Assembly: GCF_902859745.1 (NCBI RefSeq)
Contig: NZ_CADIJW010000004.1
Span: 1-64,000 of the forward strand
Direction: 5' to 3'
DNA length: 64,000 bases
Source: Achromobacter dolens
GTDB taxonomy: Bacteria; Pseudomonadota; Gammaproteobacteria; Burkholderiales; Burkholderiaceae_B
Shown here: piece by piece, positions 1 to 8,981 of the stretch
Layout of the letters: each line of letters starts with the position of its first letter
Position numbering within the stretch: position 1 is the stretch's first letter
Notes under the pieces: generated by a model
The model's database searches: none
What the model saw: the letters and a program-made list of their open reading frames with translations, nothing else
Told to the model about the DNA's origin: nothing
Translations under genes and position numbers: made by a program

Positions 1-100
1 CGGGCGCCGCGGCGGCGGCGGGTGCCGCGGCCGCCGGAGCCGCTGCCGGGCTGGTGGCCGCCTGCGCCACCAGGGTGGCGCTGTGCATTGCGTTGGACAT
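1..100 (-). CDS. exbB: ExbB, energiser of TonB (N-terminal fragment)
   Basis: Only the first 33 codons are in the window; the gene runs off the left edge. The start ATG (98-100) lies one base after the tonB stop, so the two are translationally linked. The visible N-terminus is a short polar segment followed by an Ala/Pro-rich stretch, which is common at the start of proteobacterial ExbB proteins before the first membrane helix. ExbB forms the inner-membrane proton channel with ExbD and powers TonB. The assignment rests mostly on its position directly behind tonB. Confidence 0.75.
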   Translation of the reverse strand, partial: MSNAMHSATLVAQAATSPAAAPAAAAPAAAAAP

Positions 101-101
101 C

Positions 102-899
102 TCAGTTCCTCATTACGAAATCGAACGGAATCTTTGCTCTGGCGGGATATGCCACGCCATTGCGGCTATAGGGTTTCATGCGGGCCTTGCGCGCGGCGGC
201 CAGTGCCGACTCGTCCAGCCTGGGAAAGCCCGAGGACGCGTCGATCGTGGCCCGCTCGACCAGCCCCTGGGTATTGATTTCCACCAGCACCACCACCCGC
301 CCCTCTTCCCGCATGCGGCGCGATGCCATCGGGTAGTTGGGCATCGGTCGCGCGCCCAGGTATTCGATCTGGGTTTCCTGCAGGATCTGGTCGGGCGGCG
401 GACCCTGGCGCGGGGCCTGGGTGGTCTGCGCGCCTTCCGTGGCGCCGGCCGGCGGCGTTTCCACCGGCGGCGTCTCTGGCTTGGGCTCGGGTTTGACTTC
501 CTGCTTGGGCTGGGGCTTGGGTTTGGGTTTGGGCTTCGGCTTGGGGGCCGGCATCGGCGGCTTCTCGACCACCGGCTCGGGTTCGGGCTCGGGTTCCGGC
601 TCCACCTTGGGATCCGGTTCGGTTTCGGGCTCGATCTCGGGCTGCGGCTCGGGCGGCGGTTCCGTCACCGGCTGCGGCACTTCCGGCGTGGGCTCGGCTT
701 TGGCGATCTGCGGCGTGGGCGCATCCACCACACTGACCATGATGGCCTCGGGTTCCTCCAGTTCAGGGCGGTTCTCGGGCGCCAGGTAAATGGCATAGAC
801 CACCGCGGCATGTAGCGCAACGACCGCCAGGCCTGCGCCTATGCGTATACCAAGGGAAGACGGCGGTGAAGAGTTCAAACCACGTTGAAAGCTAGGCAT
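102..899 (-). CDS. tonB: TonB, energy transducer for outer-membrane receptors
   Basis: A 265-aa protein that couples the proton-motive force to TonB-dependent outer-membrane receptors for iron chelates and haem. Residues 20-39 form the N-terminal membrane anchor with a histidine at 30. A long periplasmic spacer follows (about 70-150), made of Pro-Glu and then Pro-Lys repeats. The globular C-terminal domain (about 175-265) contains the YP..A...G.V.V family pattern around Tyr189 to Val203. It is first in a leftward operon with exbB. A Fur-like palindrome about 100 bp upstream suggests iron-repressed expression. Confidence 0.95.
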   Translation of the reverse strand: MPSFQRGLNSSPPSSLGIRIGAGLAVVALHAAVVYAIYLAPENRPELEEPEAIMVSVVDAPTPQIAKAEPTPEVPQPVTEPPPEPQPEIEPETEPDPKVEPEPEPEPEPVVEKPPMPAPKPKPKPKPKPQPKQEVKPEPKPETPPVETPPAGATEGAQTTQAPRQGPPPDQILQETQIEYLGARPMPNYPMASRRMREEGRVVVLVEINTQGLVERATIDASSGFPRLDESALAAARKARMKPYSRNGVAYPARAKIPFDFVMRN

Positions 900-1000
900 G
901 AATCAGCCAGGGTGCATTAACTTATCTGGCCAGCCAGGAAAAAACGCGCGCAACGAGCGCACGCCGGCTGACCGGTACAAGCCAAAGATCATAGCTTAAA

Positions 1001-1015
1001 TGCGAATGATTCGCA
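1001..1015 (-). promoter_or_regulatory. Fur-box-like palindrome upstream of tonB
   Basis: TGCGAATGATTCGCA is a perfect 7-1-7 inverted repeat. It matches the 7-1-7 Fur consensus (TGATAATNATTATCA) at the outer TG/CA and inner AAT/ATT positions. It lies 101 bp upstream of the tonB start, where iron-dependent repression of tonB-exbB is expected. The central AT core is partly replaced by GC, so affinity is uncertain. Confidence 0.6.
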
Positions 1016-1188
1016 CGTCATATTTCGTCTGCAATAGCGTAACACCCTGATGCGGCGCCAACCCCGCGCCGGAATACACGCCACCAACGCACACCACCAA
1101 CGCGCGCTCCCAATGCACGCAACCCATACCGCAACCCAGGCATGCGAACGAAACACGAAGCCGAAACACGAACCCGAAGCGCGCAAAC

Positions 1189-1220
1189 AAAAAACCCGCC
1201 ACGTTACCGTGTGCGGGTTT
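1189..1220 (-). terminator. Rho-independent terminator after tRNA-Val
   Basis: On the minus strand, an AACCCGC stem pairs with GCGGGTT and is followed by a run of six T. It lies just downstream of the leftward tRNA-Val gene. Confidence 0.75.
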
Positions 1221-1237
1221 CTGTTTTGGCTTGCTGA

Positions 1238-1313
1238 TGGTGGGTGCTACAGGGGTCGAACCTGTGACCTACGCCTTGTAAGGGCGCCGCTCTACCAACT
1301 GAGCTAAGCACCC
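1238..1313 (-). tRNA. tRNA-Val (anticodon TAC)
   Basis: A 76-nt cloverleaf including encoded CCA. The acceptor GGGTGCT pairs with AGCACCC. The D-arm contains TAGCTCAGTTGGTAGAGC. The anticodon loop is CTTACAA, giving anticodon TAC, and the T-arm contains GTTCGAACC. It decodes GUA and, by wobble, other GUN codons. Confidence 0.96.
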
Positions 1314-1461
1314 GTCCTGATGATGGTTTCGCCGCGAACGAACTGCGGAGAAAACGCTAGCCGGGGTACTCAAAAGCAATACGCGGGCCGGAGTATACCG
1401 GACCGCGTACCTGTCGGCAAATCAACGCAGGCCGCGCCCGCTCGATTCGCCGATCCGTCAA

Positions 1462-1734
1462 TTAGTTGACGGCGTCCTTCAGGGCCTTGCCCGGACGGAA
1501 CTTCGGCACCTTGGCCTTCTTGATCTTGATGGTTTCGCCCGTGCGCGGGTTGCGGCCGGTGCGAGCGGCGCGAGCCGACACGGCAAACGTGCCGAAGCCC
1601 ACCAGGGTGACCGTACCGCCCTTCTTCAGGGTGGTCTTGACGGCGCCAATCAGGGCGTCAAGCGAACGACCGGCGGCAGCCTTGGAGATATCGGCCTTGC
1701 TGGCAATGTGATCGATGAGTTCGGTTTTGTTCAT
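1462..1734 (-). CDS. hupB: DNA-binding protein HU-beta
   Basis: A 90-aa HU/IHF-family nucleoid protein. The N-terminus [11 protein letters not shown] and the signature GFGTF followed by the basic arm GRNPRTGE (about residues 47-67) are diagnostic. The dimer bends DNA non-specifically and compacts the nucleoid. It is monocistronic in a leftward direction. The upstream 356 bp hold no gene, only its leader and the terminator of the next gene. The length is exactly that of the family. Confidence 0.97.
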   Translation of the reverse strand: MNKTELIDHIASKADISKAAAGRSLDALIGAVKTTLKKGGTVTLVGFGTFAVSARAARTGRNPRTGETIKIKKAKVPKFRPGKALKDAVN

Positions 1735-2035
1735 TCAGGTGTACCCCTCACAAGGTATGGAGTCTGCCGGGAGTGCAGTTCATCATGGCTGCCATCTTGG
1801 ACATCACGACTTGCGCGTAGACCCGACAAACGACGAACAGACTAGTGGATAAACTTTTTCTTGCGCTGCAAAGCACAACTTTTAAACTGCTGCGCCGCCT
1901 AGGTTTCAAGGGCTTTCGAGCCCGTGAACCGTCAGCGACGCAGACATGTATTAGGCCTTGGCGTAGAGCGGCTGTCAAGCGAAAACCTCACGTCAAGCCG
2001 CACCAATACTAGCTTTTAGGCCTTTTCGCAATAAA

Positions 2036-2085
2036 CAAAAACGCGCATTTCGGGGTTTGCGCGACACCGGCGCAACGCCCCGAAA
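2036..2085 (-). terminator. Terminator after the PKHD hydroxylase gene
   Basis: On the minus strand, TTTCGGGG (2078-2085) pairs with CCCCGAAA (2048-2055) around a GC-rich loop, followed after a few bases by a T-run. The hairpin begins six bases after the stop codon at 2091. Confidence 0.65.
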
Positions 2086-2090
2086 TTCGC

Positions 2091-2771
2091 TCACACATCG
2101 GCCCAGCGGCGCAGCAGGTTGTGATAGATGCCGGTGAGCTGCACGATCGATGGATGGCCGGCCGCGTCCTGGTTCAGACGCTGTATGGCGACGTCCATGT
2201 CGAGCAGCAAGGCACGCTGGCTGTCCTCGCGCACGAGGCTCTGCATCCAGAAGAACGCGCTCACGCGCGCGCCACGCGTCACCGGGTTGACCTTGTGCAG
2301 GCTGGTGCCGGGATACAGCACCATGTGGCCGGCGGGCAGTTTCACCGTGCGCGGACCGTAGGTGTCGTCGATGACGAGCTCGCCGCCGTCGTAGGAATCG
2401 GGATCGGAAAAAAACAGCGTGGCCGACAGGTCGGTGCGCACCCGCTCGGCGGTGCCGGCGATGCCGCGCACGGCGTTGTCGACGTGATAACCGAAGGCCT
2501 CGCCACCCTCGTAGCGGTTGAACAGTGGCGGGAAGATCTTGCGCGGCAGCGCCGCCGACATGAACAGGTTGTTGCCGGACAGGCGCTGCAGGATCAGGTT
2601 GCCGAGTTCCTGCGCCAGCGGATGCTGCTCGGACAACTGGCGGTTGTGCTTGACCGAGGCGGACTGGAAGCCCGCGGTAACCTTGCCATCCACCCAATCG
2701 GCGGCATCAAGACGCTGGCGGATGGCGGCCGCCTCGTCGGGTGTGAATACTTCGGCGATCTGTATAAGCAT
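2091..2771 (-). CDS. PKHD-type Fe(II)/2-oxoglutarate dioxygenase (PiuC/YbiX family)
   Basis: A 226-aa enzyme of the PiuC/YbiX family, usually associated with siderophore uptake; the substrate is not known. The start at 2771 is chosen over an upstream in-frame one because AGGA lies nine bases before it and because 226 residues matches the family. The double-stranded beta-helix motif is visible: iron ligands His96-X-Asp98 and His159, with Arg169 for 2-oxoglutarate. The PiuC link with TonB-dependent receptors fits with tonB 1.2 kb downstream, but no receptor gene is in the window. Confidence 0.88.
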   Translation of the reverse strand: MLIQIAEVFTPDEAAAIRQRLDAADWVDGKVTAGFQSASVKHNRQLSEQHPLAQELGNLILQRLSGNNLFMSAALPRKIFPPLFNRYEGGEAFGYHVDNAVRGIAGTAERVRTDLSATLFFSDPDSYDGGELVIDDTYGPRTVKLPAGHMVLYPGTSLHKVNPVTRGARVSAFFWMQSLVREDSQRALLLDMDVAIQRLNQDAAGHPSIVQLTGIYHNLLRRWADV

Positions 2772-2824
2772 GGGTTCCTGCGCAGGTAACGGCCGGCACG
2801 TCACCGCGCCGAAGCCCCGCCCGA

Positions 2825-4069
2825 TTATCCCTGCAGGCAGCCGTTGAGCGCCTGATCGAAGTCAAATAGCAGATCAGTCTCATCCTCGATGCCCACCGAC
2901 ACCCGGATCAGGCTATCGGCGATGCCCATCTGCTTGCGACGCTCGGCGCCCATCTCGTAGTAGATGGTGTGCGCGGCAGGCAGCGCCAGGCTGCGCGTGT
3001 CGCCCAGGTGCGTGGCCATCAGCACGATGCGCAGGCGGTTCAGGAAATCGAAGCAGTCCACGCCGTCGGCCAGCTCCACGCCCAGCAGCCCGCCGAAGCG
3101 CGCGCCGAACAGCGCCGCGGCGCGCGCATGCTGCGGATGGCTGGCCAGGCCCGGATAATGCACCTTGGCCACGCCGCGATGCTCTTCCAGGAAGCGCGCC
3201 AGCGCGAGTGCGTTGGAACAATGCTTGGCCATGCGCAGCGCCAGCGTCTCGGCGCCCACCGCGATGCGATGCGCGGGCTCGGCCGCGAGCGTGCCGCCCA
3301 TGTCGCGCAGGCCCTTCTTCTTGATCTGGGTCAGCCCCCAACCGGTGGAGGGGCCTTTGCGATAGGCGTCGTAGATGTTCGAATAGCCTGCCCAGTCGAA
3401 CAGGCCGGTGTCGGTGACCGCGCCGCCCAGCGCGTTGCCATGGCCGCCGATGTACTTCGACAGCGAGTTCATGACCAGCGACGCGCCGACCGTCGACGGC
3501 CGGAACATCCACGGCGAGGTCAGCGTGTTGTCCACGACGTAGACCAGCCCCTTCTCGCGGCAGATTTCGCCAATGACCGCCAGGTCCGCGACCTGGGTCC
3601 CGGGGTTGGCGATGGTCTCGGTGAACACCATGCGGGTGTTGGGCTGGATCGCCGCGCGCACCTGCGCCGAATCGGTGGCATCCACGAAAGTGATCTCCAC
3701 GCCCAGTTCCAGCAGCGTGCCCAGCAGGCTGTTGGTGTTGCCGAACACGTACTGGCTCGACACCAGATGGTCGCCCCGGCGCAGCAGCGTGGTGAAAATG
3801 GCGGCCAGCGCGGCCATGCCGGTGGCAAAGCTTACCGTGCCCTTGCCGGCTTCCATGTGGTTGATCTTCGCTTCCAGCGCCGTGGTGGTCGGCGTCCCCT
3901 GGCGAGCGTAGGTGAAACCAGGCTTGCCCTGGAACACCGCGGCCAGCTCGCGCGCATCGGCGTAGGCGAACTCCGACGAGGGATGCATGGGCTTGTGCAC
4001 CGCTCCGTGCTCGACGGATTGCTGGCGGTCGGAATGGAGGATCGTGGTGGTAAAGCCGTTCTGGTGCAT
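2825..4069 (-). CDS. Cystathionine gamma-synthase-family PLP enzyme
   Basis: A 414-aa member of the Cys/Met metabolism PLP family (fold type I), which handles gamma-substituted homoserine or cystathionine. The catalytic lysine is Lys205 in the [10 protein letters not shown] motif. Asp180, in VVDNT, would contact the pyridine nitrogen of PLP. YARQGTP near residue 54 is the phosphate/substrate loop contributed to the partner subunit. Whether it acts as O-succinylhomoserine sulfhydrylase, cystathionine synthase or a lyase cannot be settled from sequence alone. It lies between rlmB and the PKHD hydroxylase on the same strand. No strong Shine-Dalgarno is visible before this start. Confidence 0.85.
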   Translation of the reverse strand: MHQNGFTTTILHSDRQQSVEHGAVHKPMHPSSEFAYADARELAAVFQGKPGFTYARQGTPTTTALEAKINHMEAGKGTVSFATGMAALAAIFTTLLRRGDHLVSSQYVFGNTNSLLGTLLELGVEITFVDATDSAQVRAAIQPNTRMVFTETIANPGTQVADLAVIGEICREKGLVYVVDNTLTSPWMFRPSTVGASLVMNSLSKYIGGHGNALGGAVTDTGLFDWAGYSNIYDAYRKGPSTGWGLTQIKKKGLRDMGGTLAAEPAHRIAVGAETLALRMAKHCSNALALARFLEEHRGVAKVHYPGLASHPQHARAAALFGARFGGLLGVELADGVDCFDFLNRLRIVLMATHLGDTRSLALPAAHTIYYEMGAERRKQMGIADSLIRVSVGIEDETDLLFDFDQALNGCLQG

Positions 4070-4111
4070 GATGGGCTGCGCGGGAAGGAAGATAGCGATG
4101 GAAAAGACAGT

Positions 4112-4849
4112 TCAGGCGCGACGCTGGCGCACGGTTTCGTAAAGGCAGACGGCGCTGGCCACGCTGACGTTCAGGCTCTCGACCGATCCGAGCATCGGGA
4201 TGTTCACGAGCTGATCGCAGGTCTCCCGCGTCAGGCGGCGCATGCCCTCGCCTTCGGCCCCCATGACCCAGGCCATCGGCTGGCGCGCGTCGATCTGGTG
4301 CATGCTGTCGGTCGCCTGGTCGTCGGTGCCCACCAGCCACACGCCACGGTCCTTCAGGCCGCGCATGGTGCGTGCCAGGTTGGTGACCATCAGGTAGGGC
4401 ACGGTATCGGCCGCGCCGCACGCCACGCGCTGCACCGTGCTGTTCAATCCCACCGCGCGGTCGCGCGGCGCGATCACGGCATGCACGCCGGCGGCGTCCG
4501 CCGTGCGCAGGCAGGCGCCCAGATTGTGCGGATCGGTCACGCCGTCCAGGATCAGCAGCAGCGGCGGCCCCTCGATCACGTCGAGCACTTCATCCACGTC
4601 CACCGCCAACTGGCGCTCTTCGGCCAGCGCCACCACGCCCTGGTGGCGGGTGCCGCGCGCCAGGCCATCGAGGCGCTCCATGGCGACCGGATGCAGACGG
4701 CAGCCCGCCTTTTCAACCTGCTCGATGAACGTCTGCATGCGCTTGTCGCGACGCGACGCTTCTACGTAGATTTCCTTGATCGAGTCGGGCGCGTGGCGCA
4801 GCCGCGCGACAACCGCGTGAAACCCGGCAAGGACTTGGGTCGACGCCAT
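4112..4849 (-). CDS. rlmB: 23S rRNA (guanosine-2251-2'-O)-methyltransferase RlmB
   Basis: A 245-aa SPOUT (TrmH/SpoU) methyltransferase that modifies the peptidyl-transferase-region guanosine 2251 of 23S rRNA. It has an N-terminal substrate-binding domain (about 1-80). The three trefoil-knot motifs are present: [14 protein letters not shown] (106-119), VMGAEGEGM (195-203) and [13 protein letters not shown] (226-238). It lies directly downstream of rnr on the same strand, the same gene order as in E. coli. Confidence 0.95.
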   Translation of the reverse strand: MASTQVLAGFHAVVARLRHAPDSIKEIYVEASRRDKRMQTFIEQVEKAGCRLHPVAMERLDGLARGTRHQGVVALAEERQLAVDVDEVLDVIEGPPLLLILDGVTDPHNLGACLRTADAAGVHAVIAPRDRAVGLNSTVQRVACGAADTVPYLMVTNLARTMRGLKDRGVWLVGTDDQATDSMHQIDARQPMAWVMGAEGEGMRRLTRETCDQLVNIPMLGSVESLNVSVASAVCLYETVRQRRA

Positions 4850-4877
4850 AAATGCAAATACCTTTAGAAAAACGGAT

Positions 4878-4900
4878 GCCCGCCCCAGAGGGGGGCGGGC
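4878..4900 (-). terminator. Strong hairpin between rnr and rlmB
   Basis: GCCCGCCCC pairs with GGGGCGGGC across a five-base loop. On the minus strand it is followed, after five bases, by TTTTTCT. It lies between the rnr stop and the rlmB start, so it may attenuate rather than end transcription. Confidence 0.45.
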
Positions 4901-4937
4901 CGCCGGACGTATCCGGCCATAGCCGCAATGTTACCCC

Positions 4938-7403
4938 TTAGTGGCGCTTGCGCACCGCCTTCTTGGCCGGCGCGGCGCGTTGCGGGGTCTTGGGCGGCTT
5001 GCCGGCCTTCTTGGCTTCGGCTCGCCGCTCCTTGGCGGTCTGGCCCTTGAGCGCGGCCGGCTTGGGCGCCGCCGCCTTCTTGACGCGGCGCGGACCCTCG
5101 TCCGGACCACGCGCGGACGCCTTGCGCAGGGCGTCGAAACTGGTGCCTTGCACCAGGCGGAACTCGATGCGGCGCGCCTCCAGGTCGACGCGCGACACCT
5201 GCACCTGGACCTTGTCGGTCAGGCGGTAGCGCATGCCGGTGCGTTCGCCGCGCAACTCGTGCAGCGCATCGTTGAACTGGAAGTATTCGCCGCCCAGCTC
5301 GGACACGTGCACCAACCCTTCGACGTGCAGCGTATCCAACGTGACGAAGATGCCGAAGCTGGCCACGCCGGTGACGGTGCCGCTGAAGTCCTCGCCCACG
5401 CGCTCCTTGACGAACCAGCACTTGAGCCAGGCCTCGACGTCGCGCGAGGCTTCATCGGCGCGGCGTTCGCTGGCCGACAGGACAAGGCCCATCTTTTCCC
5501 AGATGGCGTGTTCGTGCTCGCGCTGGGTGCGGCCGATGACGACCGGCTGGTCGTCCAGGCTCGGCACGTAGCGCTGGCCGGCCAGCAAGGCCTTGATGAC
5601 CCGGTGCGTGAGCAGGTCGGGATAGCGCCGGATCGGCGAGGTGAAATGGCTGTAGCCGGGATAGGCCAGGCCGAAGTGGCCCACGTTGTCCGGGCTATAG
5701 ATGGCCTGCTGCATGGAGCGCAGGCACATGGTCTGCAGCAACTGGTAGTCGGGACGGCCGCGCACGGAGTCGAGGAAGTCGCCGTAGTCCTTGGCCGTGG
5801 GCGTATCGCCCCCGCCCAGCGACAGGCCCATCGTGCGCAGGAACTCGCGCAGCGATTGCAGGCGCTCGGGCGTCGGCCCCTCGTGGATCCGGTACAGGCC
5901 CGGATGCTTGCTGCGCGTCATGAAATCGGCCGCGCAGGTGTTGGCCGCCAGCATGCACTCTTCGATCAGCTTGTGGGCATCGTTGCGCACCGACGGCACG
6001 ATCTGTTCGATGCGGCCCAACTCGTTGCAGACGATCTTGGTCTCGACCGTGTCGAAATCGATCGCGCCGCGCTTCTTGCGGCTCTGCGACAGCAGGTGGA
6101 ACAGTTCATACAGGCTCTGCACCTGCGGCATGACGGCGCGCATGGCATGGGCCGCCGGGCCGCCGGGCTGCTGCAGCGCCGCCCAGATATTGGTATAGGT
6201 GGTGCGGGCATGCGAGTGCATCACCGCGTTGTAGAACTGGTATGCCGTAACCGTGCCGGCCTTGGCGCCCGACGCCGGGATCACCATGTCGCAGACCAGC
6301 ACCAGGCGATCGACATCGGGATTCAGCGAGCACAGGCCGTTGGACAGCGACTCGGGCAGCATCGGAATGACGCGGCGCGGGAAATACACACTGGTGCCGC
6401 GCTCGAGCGCGTCATCGTCCAGCGCGTCGCCGGGACGCACGTAGTGGCTGACGTCGGCAATGGCCACCAACAGGCGCCAGCCCGGACGCTTGCGCTGGCC
6501 CGTGCCCAGTTCGACCGCCTCGCAATAGACGGCGTCGTCGAAGTCGCGCGCGTCTTCGCCGTCGATGGTGATCAGGGGCACGTCGCGCAGGTCGACGCGG
6601 TCTTTCAGGTCGCCCTTGCGGACCACGTCCGGCAGGCGGGCGGCCTGCTTGCGCGCGGCCTCGGAGAATTCGACGGGCACATCGAACTTGCGCACCGCGA
6701 TCTCGATTTCCATGCCGGGATCGTCGATCTCGCCCAGCACCTCGGACACGCGGCCCAGCGGCTGCGTATGGCGGGTGGGCTGCTCCATGATCTCGACCGA
6801 CACCACCTGCCCGTGCTGGGCGCCGTTGGTGTCGCTGGGCGGAATCAGGATGTCATGCTTGATGCGCTGGTCTTCCGGCACCACGATGGACAAGCCATGC
6901 TCGTGCAGGAAGCGCCCCACCAGTTTGTTGGTGCGCCGCTCGATGACCTCGACGATGGTGCCTTCCGGCTTGCCCCGGTATTCGCCCGACGGCTTGACCA
7001 GCACGCGGTCGCCGTGCAGCACCTTGAGCATTTCGCGCGGCGACAGGAACAGGTCCGGCCCGCCGTCATCGCGCAGCAGGAAGCCGAAACCGTCGCGGTG
7101 GCCCAGCACCTTGCCCGCCACGAAGTCCAGCTTGGTGGCCAGCAGCAGCACGCCCTTGCGGTTGGGCATCAATTGGCCATCGCGCTCCATCGCGCCCAGG
7201 CGGCGCTCGAATCCCACCATCGTCGCAGGACGCTCCACGCCCATGCGCTCGGCGAGCTCCACCGGAGATAACGGCGCCCCCGCGGATCGCAGCGCTTTCA
7301 GGATGGCTTCACGGGACGGGACATCGGGATCGAAGTCTGGCGGCGCTTCCGGCAACGGAGTGGATCTGTTGTTGTTCGATTCGTTATTCGATCGTTTTGC
7401 CAA
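4938..7403 (-). CDS. rnr: Ribonuclease R
   Basis: An 821-aa 3'-to-5' exoribonuclease that degrades structured RNA and helps in RNA quality control and trans-translation. From the N-terminus: winged-helix domain (about 30-90), two cold-shock domains (about 90-230), the RNB catalytic domain with the acidic cluster IDGEDARDFDD (280-290), an S1 domain (about 660-740) and a Lys/Arg/Ala-rich tail. The start chosen is TTG at 7401-7403 with GGA about ten bases upstream. Longer in-frame versions would read through the neighbouring tRNA-Leu region and add non-conserved residues. E. coli RNase R is 813 aa, so this length fits. Confidence 0.93.
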   Translation of the reverse strand: MAKRSNNESNNNRSTPLPEAPPDFDPDVPSREAILKALRSAGAPLSPVELAERMGVERPATMVGFERRLGAMERDGQLMPNRKGVLLLATKLDFVAGKVLGHRDGFGFLLRDDGGPDLFLSPREMLKVLHGDRVLVKPSGEYRGKPEGTIVEVIERRTNKLVGRFLHEHGLSIVVPEDQRIKHDILIPPSDTNGAQHGQVVSVEIMEQPTRHTQPLGRVSEVLGEIDDPGMEIEIAVRKFDVPVEFSEAARKQAARLPDVVRKGDLKDRVDLRDVPLITIDGEDARDFDDAVYCEAVELGTGQRKRPGWRLLVAIADVSHYVRPGDALDDDALERGTSVYFPRRVIPMLPESLSNGLCSLNPDVDRLVLVCDMVIPASGAKAGTVTAYQFYNAVMHSHARTTYTNIWAALQQPGGPAAHAMRAVMPQVQSLYELFHLLSQSRKKRGAIDFDTVETKIVCNELGRIEQIVPSVRNDAHKLIEECMLAANTCAADFMTRSKHPGLYRIHEGPTPERLQSLREFLRTMGLSLGGGDTPTAKDYGDFLDSVRGRPDYQLLQTMCLRSMQQAIYSPDNVGHFGLAYPGYSHFTSPIRRYPDLLTHRVIKALLAGQRYVPSLDDQPVVIGRTQREHEHAIWEKMGLVLSASERRADEASRDVEAWLKCWFVKERVGEDFSGTVTGVASFGIFVTLDTLHVEGLVHVSELGGEYFQFNDALHELRGERTGMRYRLTDKVQVQVSRVDLEARRIEFRLVQGTSFDALRKASARGPDEGPRRVKKAAAPKPAALKGQTAKERRAEAKKAGKPPKTPQRAAPAKKAVRKRH

Positions 7404-7584
7404 AGCTAATTTTTCCGTATATAATGCGCAGCTTCTGTGGTTCGCCCAAGGCTGAACACTGAAGCAGAAATGGTCAGACGGATTGTAGAGTGGTTTTGCA
7501 ATTACGCTTTGAATACATGAGAATAAAAACCTCATGCAATCGAAGTGGCAGCGTATCACAAAGTTCTGACTGAAATGTCTCAGT

Positions 7585-7669
7585 GCCCAGGTGGCGGAAT
7601 TGGTAGACGCGCATGGTTCAGGTCCATGTGCCGCAAGGTGTGGAGGTTCGAGTCCTCTCCTGGGCACCA
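7585..7669 (+). tRNA. tRNA-Leu (anticodon CAG), copy 1
   Basis: An 85-nt class II tRNA with encoded CCA. The acceptor GCCCAGG pairs with CCTGGGC, the anticodon loop is TTCAGGT, and there is a long variable arm. It is identical base for base to the copy at 8758-8842. Confidence 0.97.
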
Positions 7670-7753
7670 CGGAATTTCAGCTGAGGCTGTTTGGGTTTGC
7701 GATGAAAAAAACATCGCCGTGAAATCAAACAGACAGCATTGGCAAAAAAGTTG

Positions 7754-7787
7754 AAAACCCCGGAAATCGCAAGATTTTCGGGGTTTT
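7754..7787 (+). terminator. Terminator downstream of tRNA-Leu copy 1
   Basis: AAAACCCCG pairs with CGGGGTTTT around an AT-rich upper stem, ending in a T-run on the plus strand. The A-rich upstream side could also make it work leftward, ending the convergent gene at 7954-8565. Confidence 0.75.
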
Positions 7788-7953
7788 TGCTTTGAGCTGC
7801 GTGAATGGTCTGGCGTGAACTGCTTTGCACGGCATCAATTGCCCTGTGCCGACCCATCCGCGACCAGATTCAAAGGCCATCACAAGGATGGTGATGCCCC
7901 CACCCCAACGTTAGCCCCCCCCCCCGGGACAGTATTGCTCGATCGGACAACCT

Positions 7954-8565
7954 TCAGCGCCACGGCACCTTGCGGTTCAGGTGATGGCGCGCATACAGGT
8001 CCGCCCCCATCCCCGCGATCTGGCCATCGATCAAGGCCTCGAACGGCCGCAGCAGTTCATCGAAATTACCAGGCGCCTCCAGCGCATTGAGCGCGTGCGT
8101 CACCGCCTCGATGGTGGACAGCGCACCCGGAATGTCCGCGTGCCGCACCCGGTAGCGCGACGTCAGGCCGGGCGGCAGCATCACGCGCGGCAACGCGGCC
8201 AGTTGCGGATTGATGTGCAGCAGCTTGCGCGCATGAGTCCAGGTGCCATCGGGCACGACCAATTGCACCGGCCCGCCCGTCGCGGCGGCGCACCCCGGAA
8301 TCAATACCTCCGCGCCCTCGCCGGGAAACAGCACGCAGGGTGCATACCCAGGCTCGGCCCACTGCTCATATTGAAAGCGCTCGCCCACCAGGCGCCGCGC
8401 GCCTTGCAGCCCCAGCACCGCCAGCCGCGCCGTGTTCAGCGCATGGCGCGCCTCGCTCGGATGCTGCAACACCACCACGCGGGTGCGCGGAGTCAGCGTC
8501 GGGATCAGGGCGCAAAGGCAATGGGATTCGGGGCGCTTACAGCGCAGGCAAACAGGGCGTGACAT
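7954..8565 (-). CDS. DTW-domain protein, TapT-like tRNA acp-uridine transferase
   Basis: A 203-aa DTW-domain (YfiP/TapT) protein. This family transfers the aminocarboxypropyl group of S-adenosylmethionine to uridine 47 of tRNA (acp3U). A Cys-rich knuckle (Cys6, Cys9, Cys16, Cys18) starts the protein. The QHPSEARHALNTARL segment (about 34-48) and the eponymous DGTW (106-109) follow. It is encoded between two tRNA-Leu genes on the opposite strand, a fitting place for a tRNA modifier, though this may be chance. The start lacks a clear ribosome-binding site. Confidence 0.87.
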   Translation of the reverse strand: MSRPVCLRCKRPESHCLCALIPTLTPRTRVVVLQHPSEARHALNTARLAVLGLQGARRLVGERFQYEQWAEPGYAPCVLFPGEGAEVLIPGCAAATGGPVQLVVPDGTWTHARKLLHINPQLAALPRVMLPPGLTSRYRVRHADIPGALSTIEAVTHALNALEAPGNFDELLRPFEALIDGQIAGMGADLYARHHLNRKVPWR

Positions 8566-8757
8566 GGGGCGACACTATAGCGAAGCCGGCCGCATGGAAA
8601 AAAAAGTGAAAAAAATGCTGCATGACTTGCACACTTCCAAAAAAGTATGCATAATCTCGTTCCTCTGCTGTTGAACACGAAACGAAACGCAGCCGGTAGC
8701 AAGAAGTCGAAAGATGGAATGCAAACTGGAAAGCGACGCGGAAGGTAAGACATCAGC

Positions 8758-8842
8758 GCCCAGGTGGCGGAATTGGTAGACGCGCATGGTTCAGGTCCAT
8801 GTGCCGCAAGGTGTGGAGGTTCGAGTCCTCTCCTGGGCACCA
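8758..8842 (+). tRNA. tRNA-Leu (anticodon CAG), copy 2
   Basis: An 85-nt exact duplicate of the tRNA-Leu at 7585-7669, same strand, starts 1173 bp apart. It has the same TTCAGGT anticodon loop, long variable arm and encoded CCA. Confidence 0.97.
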
Positions 8843-8849
8843 ATTATTA

Positions 8850-8873
8850 CATCACGAGGTACCTGTCGTGATG
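8850..8873 (+). other. Perfect 8-bp hairpin behind tRNA-Leu copy 2
   Basis: CATCACGA and TCGTGATG form a perfect stem around an eight-base loop, eight bases after the CCA end. It is likely a processing or 3'-trailer structure ahead of the true terminator at 8884. Confidence 0.4.
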
Positions 8874-8883
8874 CGCCAAGAAA

Positions 8884-8920
8884 GACCCCGTTCGCGAAAG
8901 CGTCCGGGGTTTTTTCTTTT
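8884..8920 (+). terminator. Terminator for tRNA-Leu copy 2
   Basis: GACCCCG pairs with CGGGGTT, followed by TTTTTCTTTT on the plus strand. Confidence 0.8.
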
Positions 8921-8981
8921 GCGGCCCGAATGATCAGGCCAGCCTGGACAGCCGGCCGATCGTTCGCTCGTTCGCAAGCGC

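Noticed and set aside
1748-1978. 76-codon frame upstream of hupB
   Set aside because: Covers the hupB promoter region, no ribosome-binding site and no protein-like composition.
2913-7271. Very long open frames antisense to rnr, rlmB and the PLP enzyme
   Set aside because: Typical antisense shadows of high-GC genes: rich in Arg, Ala, His and Gln, with no family features, while the opposite strand holds complete conserved genes.
7404-7670. 89-residue N-terminal extension of RNase R
   Set aside because: It would read antisense through the tRNA-Leu gene and is not protein-like; the family length matches the TTG start.
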